From Nocardia macrotermitis (GTDB lineage Bacteria > Actinomycetota > Actinomycetes > Mycobacteriales > Mycobacteriaceae): a stretch of 64,000 bases of DNA. The notes beneath the pieces were generated by a model. That model worked only from the letters and a program-made list of their open reading frames with translations. It was not told the DNA's origin and made no database searches. Where the stretch lies: positions 93,522 through 157,521 of the forward strand of contig NZ_WEGK01000018.1 of assembly GCF_009604405.1 (NCBI RefSeq). Reading direction: 5' to 3'. Positions 50,894 through 59,348 of this stretch are shown one piece after another. Both the position numbers and the translations under genes were made by a program. Within the stretch, counting starts at the first letter, position 1; each line of letters begins with the position of its first letter.

Positions 50894-52333
50894 ATGACGG
50901 AAACGCGGACACAACCGGCGGCCGAGCGTTCGGCGCTGGTCAATTCGGATCTCAAACCCACTACGTCCGAGTCCGATGCCTGGCGTACCTGGGATCTGTT
51001 CTGTCTCTGGATGACCTCGGCGCACAGTATCGGCAGTTACGGCTTCGCCGTGGGGATGCTCGCGCTCGGGTTGACCGGGTGGCAGACCATGCTGGCGTTG
51101 TTCATCGGGGTGTTGGTGCTGTGGGGCGGTAGCAATCTGATCGGGGTGGCGGGGCAGCGGGTGGGGGTGCCGTTCCCGGTGTTCGCGCGGGGTGCGTTCG
51201 GGATATTCGGCGCGAATATTCCGGCGCTGTTGCGGGCGCTGGTGGCGGTGTTCTGGTACGGCATCCAGACGTATCTGGCCTCGACCGCGGTGATCGTATT
51301 GCTGCTGCGGGTCGCGCCGGGGCTGAAATCGCTGACGCAGCACAGCTTTCTGGGTCTGTCGGAACTGGGCTGGATCTCGTTCCTGGTGTTGTGGGCGGCG
51401 CAGCTGCTGATCATCACGTACGGGATGGAGGTGGTGCGCCGGGTATCGGATTTCGCGGGGCCGGTGGTGTGGATCGGGATGCTCGCGCTGGCGATCTGGA
51501 TTCTCGGAAAGGCCGGGTGGAGTATCGATTTCGGCTCGCGCGCGGGTGCGGCGCTCTCGAGTGGCAAGACCGTGGCCGCGTTCGTGGGCGTGGTGTTCCT
51601 GATGGTGGCGTTCATGGCCGGGCCGCTGGTGAACTACGCCGACTTCGCGCGTTTCTCGCCCAGCAAGAAGGCCATCGTGCGCGGCAATGCGTGGGGGATT
51701 CCGTTCAATGAGACTGCGTTCGTGGTGATTTCGATCGTCATCTCACTGGCGACGTTGAAGGTGTACGGCAAGGTGCTGTCCGATCCGGTGGAACTGGTCG
51801 CGCACATCCAGAGCGACACCGTCGTCATCATCTCCGCGGCGCTGTTCGCGATCGCCACCGTCGGCATCAACGTGGTGCTGAACTTCGTCTCCCCGTCCTA
51901 CGACATCTCCAATACCGCACCGAAATACATCTCGTTCCGCACCGGCGGCATCATCACCGCCGTGCTGTCGATCCTGGTGCTGCCCTGGAAGCTGTGGGCG
52001 AACCAGAATTTCATCGTGTATTTCCTCGGCGGCGTCGGCGCGCTGATGGGGCCGGTCTTCGGCATCCTGATCGTCGACTACTACCTGATCCGCCGACAGC
52101 AGACGGTGGTGGATGACCTGTATTCCGAAGCGCCCCAGGGTACTTACCACTACCTGCGCGGCTTCAACCCCCGCGCGCTGATCGCTCTGGTGATCTCCGG
52201 AGTGGTCGGGGTCCTGGTCGCCCTGGTTCCGCACTCCCAATATGTGACGGCCCTGTCCTGGCCGGTCGGCGTCATCCTCGGAGGTGGGCTGATGTACGCC
52301 ATGAGCATCGGAAGACGTTCTGCCGCAGCGTAA
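50894..52333 (+). CDS. NCS1 family nucleobase/hydantoin:cation symporter
   Basis: 479 residues from ATG 50894 (GAGGGAA upstream), about 12 membrane helices. Family features: SDAWRTWDLFCLWMTSAHSI near the N-terminus, the WGGSNLIGVAGQRVGVPFPV segment of helix 3, FMAGPLVNYADFARFSPSKK, and YDISNTAPKYISFRTGG. Imports cytosine/uracil-, allantoin- or hydantoin-type substrates, which fits the enzymes encoded upstream. Confidence 0.94.
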   Translation: MTETRTQPAAERSALVNSDLKPTTSESDAWRTWDLFCLWMTSAHSIGSYGFAVGMLALGLTGWQTMLALFIGVLVLWGGSNLIGVAGQRVGVPFPVFARGAFGIFGANIPALLRALVAVFWYGIQTYLASTAVIVLLLRVAPGLKSLTQHSFLGLSELGWISFLVLWAAQLLIITYGMEVVRRVSDFAGPVVWIGMLALAIWILGKAGWSIDFGSRAGAALSSGKTVAAFVGVVFLMVAFMAGPLVNYADFARFSPSKKAIVRGNAWGIPFNETAFVVISIVISLATLKVYGKVLSDPVELVAHIQSDTVVIISAALFAIATVGINVVLNFVSPSYDISNTAPKYISFRTGGIITAVLSILVLPWKLWANQNFIVYFLGGVGALMGPVFGILIVDYYLIRRQQTVVDDLYSEAPQGTYHYLRGFNPRALIALVISGVVGVLVALVPHSQYVTALSWPVGVILGGGLMYAMSIGRRSAAA

Positions 52334-52371
52334 TTGCACAACGGCGAGCAGTTGACCACTCCCGCAAACGA

Positions 52372-52405
52372 ATTCGGGCCCGCTCATCGACGAGCGGGCC
52401 CGAAT
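52372..52405. terminator. Bidirectional terminator between NCS1 and ilvD
   Basis: Perfect 14-bp stem ATTCGGGCCCGCTC/GAGCGGGCCCGAAT with a 6-nt loop between convergent genes. Confidence 0.8.
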
Positions 52406-52418
52406 GTCGTCCAGTCCG

Positions 52419-54260
52419 TTACGGAACGCGACGCACAGCACCCTTGTCGGCCGACGTCGCCATCGCCGCATACACCCGCAACGCGGTGGTGATCGGACGA
52501 TCACGGGCGACCGGCTGCCAAGGCCGTTCCCGCGCATCCATTTTCGCGCGACGCTCGGCGAGAACCTCGTCGGAGACCTGCAATTCGAGGGCACGGGTGT
52601 GCACGTCGATGCGGATCCGGTCGCCGTCCTCGATCAGGCCGATGGTGCCGCCGCTGGCCGCCTCGGGCGAGATGTGCCCGATGGACAGCCCCGAGGTACC
52701 GCCGGAGAAACGCCCGTCGGTGATCAGCGCGCAGACCTTGCCCAGGCCCAGGCCCTTCAGGAACGAGGTCGGATGCAGCATCTCCTGCATACCCGGCCCG
52801 CCCGCGGGACCCTCGTACCGGATCACCACGACATCGCCCGGCTGGATCTTCTTGCCGAGGATCGCCGACACCGCGTCCTCCTGCGACTCCAGCACCACGG
52901 CCGGACCCTCGAAGGTGAACAGGTCCTCATCGATACCCGCGGTCTTGAGGATCGCACCGTCGGGGGCGATATTACCCTTGAGCACGCACAACCCGCCCTC
53001 GACGGTGTAGGCGTGCGCGAGATCGCGGATGCAGCCGCCCTCGGCGTCGGTATCGAGCGAGGACCAGCGGTTCTCGGTGGAGAACGGCACGGTCGTGCGG
53101 ACCCCGCCGGGCGCGGCGTGGAACAGTTCCAGCGCCTCGTCGGAGGCCTTGCCCGAGCGGATGTCCCAGGTGTCCAGCCACTCGTCGAAGTCGCGGGTGT
53201 GCACGGTGGAGACGTCGGTCTCCAGCAGATTCGCCCGACGCAGCTCGCCCAGGATGGCGGGGATGCCACCGGCCCGGTGCACGTCCTCCATGTGGTAATC
53301 GGAGTTGGGGGAGACTTTCGACAGACACGGCACCCGGCGCGAGATCTCATCGATGGTGTCCAGATCGAAGTCGATCTCACCCTCCTGCGCCGCGGCCAGG
53401 GTGTGCAGCACGGTGTTGGTGGAACCGCCCATCGCGACGTCCAACGCCATCGCGTTGCGGAAAGCCTTGGCGTTGGCGATGTTTCGCGGCAGCACCGAGG
53501 CGTCGTCGTCGCGGTACCAGCGGTTGGCGGCCTCGACGATGGTGGTCCCGGCCCGCTCGAACAGCGCGCGGCGCGCGGCGTGGGTGGCGAGGGTGGAACC
53601 GTTGCCCGGCAGCGCCAGGCCCAGCGCCTCGGTCAGGCAGTTCATCGAGTTGGCGGTGAACATGCCCGAACAGGAACCGCAGGTCGGACACGCGCTGCGC
53701 TCGACCTCGGACAGGCCCTCCTCGTCCACGGTGGTCGAGGCGCTCGCGGATATGGCGGTGATCAGATCGGTCGGCGCCTGCGCGACACCGCCGACGACCA
53801 CGGCCTTACCGGCCTCCATCGGGCCGCCGGAGACGAACACCACCGGAATGTTCAGGCGCATCGCGGCATTGAGCATGCCGGGAGTGATCTTGTCGCAGTT
53901 GGAGATGCACACCAGCGCGTCGGCGGTGTGCGCGTTGACCATGTACTCCACCGAGTCGGCGATGATCTCGCGGCTGGGCAGCGAGTAGAGCATGCCGCCG
54001 TGGCCCATCGCGATGCCGTCGTCCACGGCGATGGTGTGGAATTCGCGCGGTACGCCGCCCGCGGCCCGCACGGCGTCCGCCACGATCTCGCCGACGTCCT
54101 TCAGATGCACGTGGCCGGGGACGAACTGGGTGTACGAGTTCGCGATGGCGACGATCGGCTTACCGAAGTCGGAGTCGGTCAGGCCGGTGGCCCGCCACAG
54201 CGCGCGTGCGCCTGCGGCGTTGCGTCCGGCCGTGGTGGTACGTGAACGAAGCGGTGGCAT
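52419..54260 (-). CDS. ilvD: Dihydroxy-acid dehydratase
   Basis: 613 residues from ATG 54260 (GAGGA upstream). Fe-S cluster cysteines in CISNCDKITPGML and CPTCGSCSGMFTANSMNCL, plus an earlier motif AVDDGIAMGHGGM. C-terminal swivel domain with DGRFSGGTSGLSIGHISPEA. Converts 2,3-dihydroxy-3-methyl acids to the 2-oxo acids in valine/isoleucine synthesis, following IlvC. Lies beside ilvBNC but on the opposite strand. Confidence 0.97.
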   Translation of the reverse strand: MPPLRSRTTTAGRNAAGARALWRATGLTDSDFGKPIVAIANSYTQFVPGHVHLKDVGEIVADAVRAAGGVPREFHTIAVDDGIAMGHGGMLYSLPSREIIADSVEYMVNAHTADALVCISNCDKITPGMLNAAMRLNIPVVFVSGGPMEAGKAVVVGGVAQAPTDLITAISASASTTVDEEGLSEVERSACPTCGSCSGMFTANSMNCLTEALGLALPGNGSTLATHAARRALFERAGTTIVEAANRWYRDDDASVLPRNIANAKAFRNAMALDVAMGGSTNTVLHTLAAAQEGEIDFDLDTIDEISRRVPCLSKVSPNSDYHMEDVHRAGGIPAILGELRRANLLETDVSTVHTRDFDEWLDTWDIRSGKASDEALELFHAAPGGVRTTVPFSTENRWSSLDTDAEGGCIRDLAHAYTVEGGLCVLKGNIAPDGAILKTAGIDEDLFTFEGPAVVLESQEDAVSAILGKKIQPGDVVVIRYEGPAGGPGMQEMLHPTSFLKGLGLGKVCALITDGRFSGGTSGLSIGHISPEAASGGTIGLIEDGDRIRIDVHTRALELQVSDEVLAERRAKMDARERPWQPVARDRPITTALRVYAAMATSADKGAVRRVP

Positions 54261-54534
54261 AGGTGTCGGGTCCTCGAATCTCGTCGCGGGGGCTGTACGG
54301 CGACTGGTGACTGCCTGGACGGCCCTTTTACGGTACTCCCGAGTGAGGAGGAGGTTCTGCGCCGGTGGGCGACTCGGCGGGTGCGCGGTGCGGTGTGCCG
54401 CGATCGGCCGTGCAGAAGTTCAGCGCGTACGTGGCGGGCAATATTCCCGGCAGGGGACAGGGCGAAATTCCCGGCAGGAGTCGGGACGCGATCGGCGGCG
54501 TGAGTGAACCGGCCCGGGTGAGATCGTGGCGGGA

Positions 54535-55104
54535 TCAGTCGCCGTTCTTGACGCCGGACTCTGCGGTGACCTCGGTTTCGTCGGTGATCTTGGTCTCTTC
54601 GGAGTCGGCCTCGTCCTTCGCCGCCGCAGCCTCGGCGCGTGCCTTCGCCTCGGCCTCCGCCGCCGCCGCGAACGGATCCGGAATCCGCCCACCCGACGCC
54701 TCGATCAGGATTCGCAACCGGTCGTACCCGACCGCGGGCAGTGGCACCTCCTCGCCGTCGGACAGGTGCGCCCGCACATATCCACGCTTCGGAATGCTCA
54801 CGCCTTGCACCTGTGACCAGTCGATATGCCGCGATCCGAAGAACGTCCGCAGATCCAGCCCGGACTCGGTGACCTTCGTGCGGGTCCGCTCGATCCAGAT
54901 CGATACCGCGATCGGAATCACGAACAGAATCCACAGCACCTGCGGCCAGCCGAAGAACGCGAATGCCACGCAGAGCAGCAGTACGAACACCGCGAGATGG
55001 CCGAGGCGCGGGTTCCTGATCACCCGACCCGTATCGGTCGGGCGGTCGGCGGTGTGGGACGATCGAGCAGGTGGCACGGACTGATGCGACGAGGACACAC
55101 CCAC
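54535..55104 (-). CDS. PH domain-containing membrane protein (Cfp6-like)
   Basis: 189 residues from GTG 55104. Two close membrane helices (about residues 33-66: LAVFVLLLCVAFAFFGWPQ and LWILFVIPIAVSIWI), then a bacterial PH-type domain (TESGLDLRTFFGSRHIDWSQ, GVSIPKRGYVRAHLSDGEEV), and an Ala/Glu-rich charged tail. Matches Rv3004 in position and layout. Probably membrane-associated; function unknown. Start is GTG with GAGGAT just upstream. Confidence 0.85.
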   Translation of the reverse strand: MGVSSSHQSVPPARSSHTADRPTDTGRVIRNPRLGHLAVFVLLLCVAFAFFGWPQVLWILFVIPIAVSIWIERTRTKVTESGLDLRTFFGSRHIDWSQVQGVSIPKRGYVRAHLSDGEEVPLPAVGYDRLRILIEASGGRIPDPFAAAAEAEAKARAEAAAAKDEADSEETKITDETEVTAESGVKNGD

Positions 55105-55175
55105 ATCCTCGCATCACGGCGATCGGACACAGATACCGCCCTGTCTCACATGATGGGACACCCATGTCAGGGAAT

Positions 55176-55205
55176 TTGACTCAACGCCGCACGCACACAT
55201 ACCGT
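55176..55205 (+). promoter_or_regulatory. ilvBN promoter
   Basis: -35 TTGACT (55176-55181), 18-bp spacer, -10 TACCGT (55200-55205). The -10 ends 7 nt before GTG 55213, so the leader peptide would be translated from a leaderless 5' end. Confidence 0.65.
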
Positions 55206-55212
55206 CGAGCGC

Positions 55213-55260
55213 GTGAATCGAATCGAGCTTCTCGTAATCGGCCGGCGCGTCCAGCGCTGA
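55213..55260 (+). CDS. ilvB leader peptide (attenuator)
   Basis: Fifteen codons plus stop encoding M-N-R-I-E-L-L-V-I-G-R-R-V-Q-R. Six of 15 residues are Ile, Leu or Val, the end products of the pathway. The stop is at 55258-55260, inside the pause hairpin, and the terminator starts 36 bp later. Same layout as attenuator leaders described upstream of ilvB in corynebacteria and mycobacteria. No Shine-Dalgarno sequence, in line with a leaderless start. Confidence 0.75.
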   Translation: MNRIELLVIGRRVQR

Positions 55261-55294
55261 GACTGATTACCTCAGCTCGTAGCTGCGACGCGCC
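55244..55294 (+). promoter_or_regulatory. Attenuator pause/antiterminator hairpin
   Basis: GGCGCGTC (55244-55251) pairs with GACGCGCC (55287-55294), enclosing CTGAG/CTCAG. A ribosome stalled on the Ile/Leu/Val codons would mask the left arm and release the right part for alternative pairing. Confidence 0.65.
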
Positions 55295-55295
55295 A

Positions 55296-55330
55296 CCCTC
55301 GATCAGCCATCGGCTGTCGGGGGCTTTTTT
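55296..55330 (+). terminator. Attenuator terminator of ilvB
   Basis: CCCTCGATCAGCC pairs with GGCTGTCGGGGG (12 bp with one bulge and a wobble), followed by C and six T. A clear intrinsic terminator 52 bp before the ilvB start. Confidence 0.85.
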
Positions 55331-55381
55331 GTGTTCAGGCCAGTTCCGCTAGGTAAGAACAAGCAGTAAAGGATCAAGACG

Positions 55382-57307
55382 GTGAGCGCACCTACCGCAC
55401 GCCCCGGGCCCTCGGCCCGCAGGCCCGCGCCCTCGGCCAATCAGCCGGCATCCGCGACTACTGCCGCACCGAACCGCCGCCAGGTCCCGCCCGAGCGGGT
55501 CACCGGCGCGCAGTCGGTCGTCCGCTCCCTCGAGGAGCTCGGCGTCGACACGGTCTTCGGCATTCCGGGCGGTGCGGTACTCCCGGTCTACGATCCGCTG
55601 TTCGATTCCACCAAGGTTCGGCACGTGCTGGTTCGGCACGAGCAGGGCGCGGGTCACGCCGCGACCGGATACGCGCAGGCCACCGGCAAGGTCGGTGTGT
55701 GCATGGCCACCTCCGGTCCGGGCGCGACCAACCTGGTGACCCCGATCGCCGACGCGCAGATGGACTCGGTGCCGCTGGTCGCGATCACCGGTCAGGTCGG
55801 CCGGAGCCTGATCGGCACCGACGCCTTCCAGGAGGCGGACATCTCCGGTATCACCATGCCGGTCACCAAGCACAACTTCCTGGTCAACGACCCGCTCGAC
55901 ATCCCGCGCATGATCGCCGAGGCGTTCCACCTGGCCGCGACGGGACGTCCGGGCGCGGTGCTGGTCGACATCCCCAAGGACGTGTTGCAGGCGCAGACGC
56001 TGTTCAGCTGGCCGCCGGAGATGCGGCTGCCCGGCTACCGTCCGGTGACGAAACCGCACGGTAAGCAGGTGCGCGAGGCCGCCCGGATGATCCTGGACTC
56101 GAAGGCTCCGGTGCTGTACGTCGGCGGCGGTGTGATCAAGGCCGAGGCGTCCGCGGAACTGCTGGAACTGGCCGAGCTGACCGGCATCCCGGTCGTCACG
56201 ACGCTGATGGCGCGCGGCGCGTTCCCGGACAGCCACACCCTCAACATGGGTATGCCCGGTATGCACGGCACTGTGGGAGCCGTTGCGGCACTTCAGAAGT
56301 CGGATCTGCTGATCACCCTGGGCGCGCGTTTCGACGACCGCGTCACCGGGCAGCTGGACTCGTTCGCCCCGAACGCCAAGGTGATTCACGCCGACATCGA
56401 CCCCGCCGAGATCGGCAAGAACCGGCACGCCGACGTGCCGATCGTCGGCGACTGCCGCGAGGTGATCGCCGAACTGATCGAGACCCTCAAGGCCGATCCC
56501 GCCAACTCGACCACGAAAGACGCGGCGCTGCTGGAACTTTCGGAGTGGTGGAGCTACCTCGACGGCATCCGCCGCAGCTACCCGCTGGGCTGGAACCAGC
56601 CCTCGGACGGTTCGCTGTCCCCGGAGTTCGTCATCGAGAAGCTCGGCCAGCTCGCCGGACCCGACGCGATCTACTGCGCCGGTGTCGGCCAGCATCAGAT
56701 GTGGGCCGCGCAGTTCATCAAGTACGAGAAGCCGCGCACCTGGCTCAATTCCGGTGGCCTCGGCACCATGGGATACGCCGTGCCGGCGGCCATGGGCGCG
56801 AAGATGGGCGCGCCGGACAAAGAGGTGTGGGCGGTCGACGGTGACGGCTGCTTCCAGATGACCAATCAGGAGCTCGCCACCTGCGCGGTGGAGGGAGTGC
56901 CGATCAAGGTCGCGCTGATCAACAACGGCAACCTCGGTATGGTCCGGCAGTGGCAGACGCTGTTCTACGAGCAGCGCTACTCCAACACCGATCTGGGCAC
57001 CCACACCCTGCGCATCCCCGACTTCGTCAAGCTCGCGGAAGCGTTGGGCTGCCACGGAATTCGCGTGGAGAAGGAGGAGGATGTGGAGGCCGCGATCCGC
57101 GAGGCGCAGTCCATCAACGACCGTCCCGTGGTGATCGATTTCATCGTCGGCAAGGACGCGCAGGTGTGGCCGATGGTCGCCGCCGGCACCTCCAACGACG
57201 AGATCATGGCAGCCCGCGGCATCCGCCCGCTGTTCGACGACGACGAAGCGGCCGCCGAGCCCTCGGTGATCCACCAGGCGATGGCGCACGACAAGGAGAA
57301 CGACTAG
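55382..57307 (+). CDS. ilvB: Acetolactate synthase large subunit
   Basis: 641 residues from GTG 55382 (AAAGGA 8 nt upstream). ThDP enzyme: catalytic Glu in VRHEQGAGHAATGYAQ, FAD/ThDP middle domain GARFDDRVTGQLDSF, and ThDP motif VDGDGCFQMTNQELATC through NNGNLGMVRQWQ. First common step of valine, leucine and isoleucine synthesis. An Ala/Pro-rich N-terminal extension of about 35 residues is present, as in mycobacterial IlvB1. Expression is probably set by the attenuator just upstream. Confidence 0.97.
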   Translation: MSAPTARPGPSARRPAPSANQPASATTAAPNRRQVPPERVTGAQSVVRSLEELGVDTVFGIPGGAVLPVYDPLFDSTKVRHVLVRHEQGAGHAATGYAQATGKVGVCMATSGPGATNLVTPIADAQMDSVPLVAITGQVGRSLIGTDAFQEADISGITMPVTKHNFLVNDPLDIPRMIAEAFHLAATGRPGAVLVDIPKDVLQAQTLFSWPPEMRLPGYRPVTKPHGKQVREAARMILDSKAPVLYVGGGVIKAEASAELLELAELTGIPVVTTLMARGAFPDSHTLNMGMPGMHGTVGAVAALQKSDLLITLGARFDDRVTGQLDSFAPNAKVIHADIDPAEIGKNRHADVPIVGDCREVIAELIETLKADPANSTTKDAALLELSEWWSYLDGIRRSYPLGWNQPSDGSLSPEFVIEKLGQLAGPDAIYCAGVGQHQMWAAQFIKYEKPRTWLNSGGLGTMGYAVPAAMGAKMGAPDKEVWAVDGDGCFQMTNQELATCAVEGVPIKVALINNGNLGMVRQWQTLFYEQRYSNTDLGTHTLRIPDFVKLAEALGCHGIRVEKEEDVEAAIREAQSINDRPVVIDFIVGKDAQVWPMVAAGTSNDEIMAARGIRPLFDDDEAAAEPSVIHQAMAHDKEND

Positions 57308-57811
57308 ATGAGCACCACCCACACCTTGAGCGTGCTGGTGGAGGACAAGCCCGGCGTGCTGGCCCGGGTGGCGAGCCTGTTCTCCCGGCGTGGATTCAAT
57401 ATCGAATCCCTCGCGGTCGGCGGGACCGAGCTGCCGGACATCTCGCGGATGACGATCGTCGTCACCGTGGAGGATCTGCCGCTCGAGCAGGTCACCAAGC
57501 AGCTCAACAAGCTGGTGAACGTGATCAAGATCGTCGAGCAGGACGCCGACAACTCGGTCGCGCGCGAGCTGATCCTGGTGAAGGTGCGCGCCGACGCGAG
57601 TGTGCGCACCCAGGTCATCGAATCGGTGAATCTGTTCCGCGCCAAGGTGATCGACGTCTCGCCCGACGCGCTCACCATCGAGGCGACCGGTACCCGGTCC
57701 AAACTCGACGCACTGCTGCGGATGCTGGAACCGTACGGCATCCGCGAGATCGTGCAGTCCGGCGTGGTGGCGGTGGGCCGCGGGCCCAAATCGATCACCG
57801 CGACCCGGTGA
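57308..57811 (+). CDS. ilvN: Acetolactate synthase small (regulatory) subunit
   Basis: 167 residues, starting immediately after the ilvB stop. N-terminal ACT domain (HTLSVLVEDKPGVLARVASLF, RGFNIESLAVG) that binds valine for feedback inhibition, and a C-terminal domain (RELILVKVRAD, MLEPYGIREIVQSG). Activates and regulates the IlvB catalytic subunit. Confidence 0.97.
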   Translation: MSTTHTLSVLVEDKPGVLARVASLFSRRGFNIESLAVGGTELPDISRMTIVVTVEDLPLEQVTKQLNKLVNVIKIVEQDADNSVARELILVKVRADASVRTQVIESVNLFRAKVIDVSPDALTIEATGTRSKLDALLRMLEPYGIREIVQSGVVAVGRGPKSITATR

Positions 57812-58032
57812 TCTCCCGGGCCTCGTACGCGGTGGTAGGGGACGGGCGCTGCACTGCGGCGGCGTCCCGAGGACTAGGGTTGTCGTCTGTCGATAGGTCG
57901 GCGCAACTGCTTTCCCCCGCCGCCGCGGGGTCCGATCGAAATTGATGCATTGAACCGAATGCGCCTCGTTGGGCGCGCATACCGAACCATTCCCCGGCCC
58001 GCTCGGGGATCATCCGCGAAGGGATACCAACA

Positions 58033-59046
58033 GTGGCTATCGAGCTGTTCTACGACGACGACGCCGACCTGTCGATCATCCAGGGACGCAAGGTCGCCGT
58101 CATCGGCTATGGCTCGCAGGGGCACGCGCACTCGCTGAGCCTGCGCGATTCCGGCGTCGAGGTCCGCATCGGCCTGAAGGAGGGCTCGAAGTCGCGGGTC
58201 AAGGCCGAGGAGGCCGGGCTGACGGTCGGCACCCCCGCCGAGGTTTCCGAGTGGGCCGACGTGATCATGCTGCTCGCCCCCGACACCGCCCAGGCGTCGA
58301 TCTTCACCAACGACATCGAGCCGCACCTGAAGGACGGCGACGCGCTGTTCTTCGGCCACGGCCTGAACATCCACTTCGGCCTGATCAAGGCTCCGGGCAA
58401 CGTCACCGTCGGCATGGTCGCCCCCAAGGGCCCCGGCCACCTGGTGCGTCGCCAGTTCGTCGACGGCAAGGGCGTGCCCTGCCTGATCGCGATCGACCAG
58501 GACCCGACCGGTCAGGGCCAGGCGCTGGCGCTGTCCTACGCGAAGGGCATCGGTGGCGCGCGTGCGGGCGTCATCAAGACCACCTTCAAGGAGGAGACCG
58601 AGACCGACCTGTTCGGTGAGCAGGCCGTGCTGTGCGGTGGCACCGAGGAACTGGTCAAGACCGGTTTCGAGGTCATGGTCGAGGCCGGTTACGCGCCGGA
58701 GATGGCCTACTTCGAGGTGCTGCACGAGCTGAAGCTGATCGTCGACCTCATGTACGAGGGCGGCATCGCCCGCATGAACTACTCGGTCTCCGACACCGCC
58801 GAGTTCGGTGGCTACCTCTCGGGCCCGCGCGTCATCGACGCGAGCACCAAGGAGCGCATGCGCGCGATCCTGAAGGACATCCAGGACGGCACCTTCGTCA
58901 AGCGCTTGGTCGCCAACGTCGAGGGCGGCAACAAGGAGCTCGAGGGGCTGCGTAAGGCGAATGCCGAGCACCCGATCGAGGTCACGGGCGCCAAGCTGCG
59001 TGGGCTGATGAGCTGGGTGGATCGGCCGATCACCGAAACCGCGTAA
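58033..59046 (+). CDS. ilvC: Ketol-acid reductoisomerase
   Basis: 337 residues, class I, GTG start with AGGGA upstream. NADPH-binding VAVIGYGSQGHAHSLSLRDSG, then MVAPKGPGHLVRRQF, and the metal/substrate domain with ETETDLFGEQAVLCGG and ELKLIVDLMYEGG. The 3' end from 58826 through the terminator is duplicated at 59992-60263. The two copies of the last 62 residues are identical in protein although the DNA differs at about seven synonymous positions. Confidence 0.97.
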   Translation: MAIELFYDDDADLSIIQGRKVAVIGYGSQGHAHSLSLRDSGVEVRIGLKEGSKSRVKAEEAGLTVGTPAEVSEWADVIMLLAPDTAQASIFTNDIEPHLKDGDALFFGHGLNIHFGLIKAPGNVTVGMVAPKGPGHLVRRQFVDGKGVPCLIAIDQDPTGQGQALALSYAKGIGGARAGVIKTTFKEETETDLFGEQAVLCGGTEELVKTGFEVMVEAGYAPEMAYFEVLHELKLIVDLMYEGGIARMNYSVSDTAEFGGYLSGPRVIDASTKERMRAILKDIQDGTFVKRLVANVEGGNKELEGLRKANAEHPIEVTGAKLRGLMSWVDRPITETA

Positions 59047-59110
59047 GTTTTTCGCATCGGCTGCGGCCCGGCACATTTCCGAAGGTGCCGGGCCGCAGTG
59101 CGTTCGGAGC
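58826..59110 (+). repeat. Direct repeat, copy 1 (ilvC 3' end and terminator)
   Basis: Aligns with 59992-60263. Identity is about 96% over the coding part, with only synonymous changes, and continues through the terminator hairpin to GCAGTGCGTT. Copy 2 has a 10-nt deletion near its left edge. Confidence 0.92.
59061..59098 (+). terminator. ilvC terminator hairpin
   Basis: Perfect 14-bp stem CTGCGGCCCGGCAC/GTGCCGGGCCGCAG with a 10-nt loop, 14 bp after the ilvC stop. Confidence 0.8.
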
Positions 59111-59129
59111 ACCCGAGGCTCTGACCCGG

Positions 59130-59135
59130 TAACCT
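59130..59135 (+). promoter_or_regulatory. -10 box (TAACCT) of the cassette genes
   Basis: TAACCT ends 6 nt before GTG 59142, just inside the left terminal repeat; predicted leaderless. Confidence 0.45.
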
Positions 59136-59141
59136 GAAGAC

Positions 59142-59348
59142 GTGACGGATGGAACCCCGGCTCAGCGCCTGAAGCTTGCTTTGGAGATGTCCGAATTCGG
59201 CATCGAGATGTATCGGACTCGCATGCGCCGATCATTTCCTGATGCCTCCGATTCGGAGATCGCCGAGAAAGTAAGTGCATGGCTGCTGTCGCGGCCGGGC
59301 GCACCGCTGGGCGATTCGGTAGGCCGGCCTTCGCTGCGATTTGCATGA
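59142..59348 (+). CDS. Small partner protein of the AbiEii-type module (antitoxin candidate)
   Basis: 68 residues, GTG start without Shine-Dalgarno sequence. Helical and charged: ALEMSEFGIEMYRTRMRR, then FPDASDSEIAEKVSAWLL and RPGAPLGDS at the end. Small proteins with this LR-R-x-P-D-A-S and WL-x-x-RPGAP pattern often precede AbiEii-type nucleotidyltransferase genes. The stop overlaps the next start (ATGA), so the pair is translationally coupled. It is not the winged-helix AbiEi antitoxin; whether it neutralises the partner is an inference. Confidence 0.75.
   Translation: MTDGTPAQRLKLALEMSEFGIEMYRTRMRRSFPDASDSEIAEKVSAWLLSRPGAPLGDSVGRPSLRFA

Noticed and set aside
50567..50897. 109-residue frame after the LLM oxidoreductase, overlapping its stop
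   Set aside because: No ribosome site, no family resemblance, Arg-rich composition typical of chance frames; it overruns the start of the transporter gene.
52404..54245. 613-residue open frame on the plus strand
   Set aside because: Exact antisense shadow of ilvD.
55349..57322. 657-residue open frame on the minus strand
   Set aside because: Antisense shadow of ilvB.
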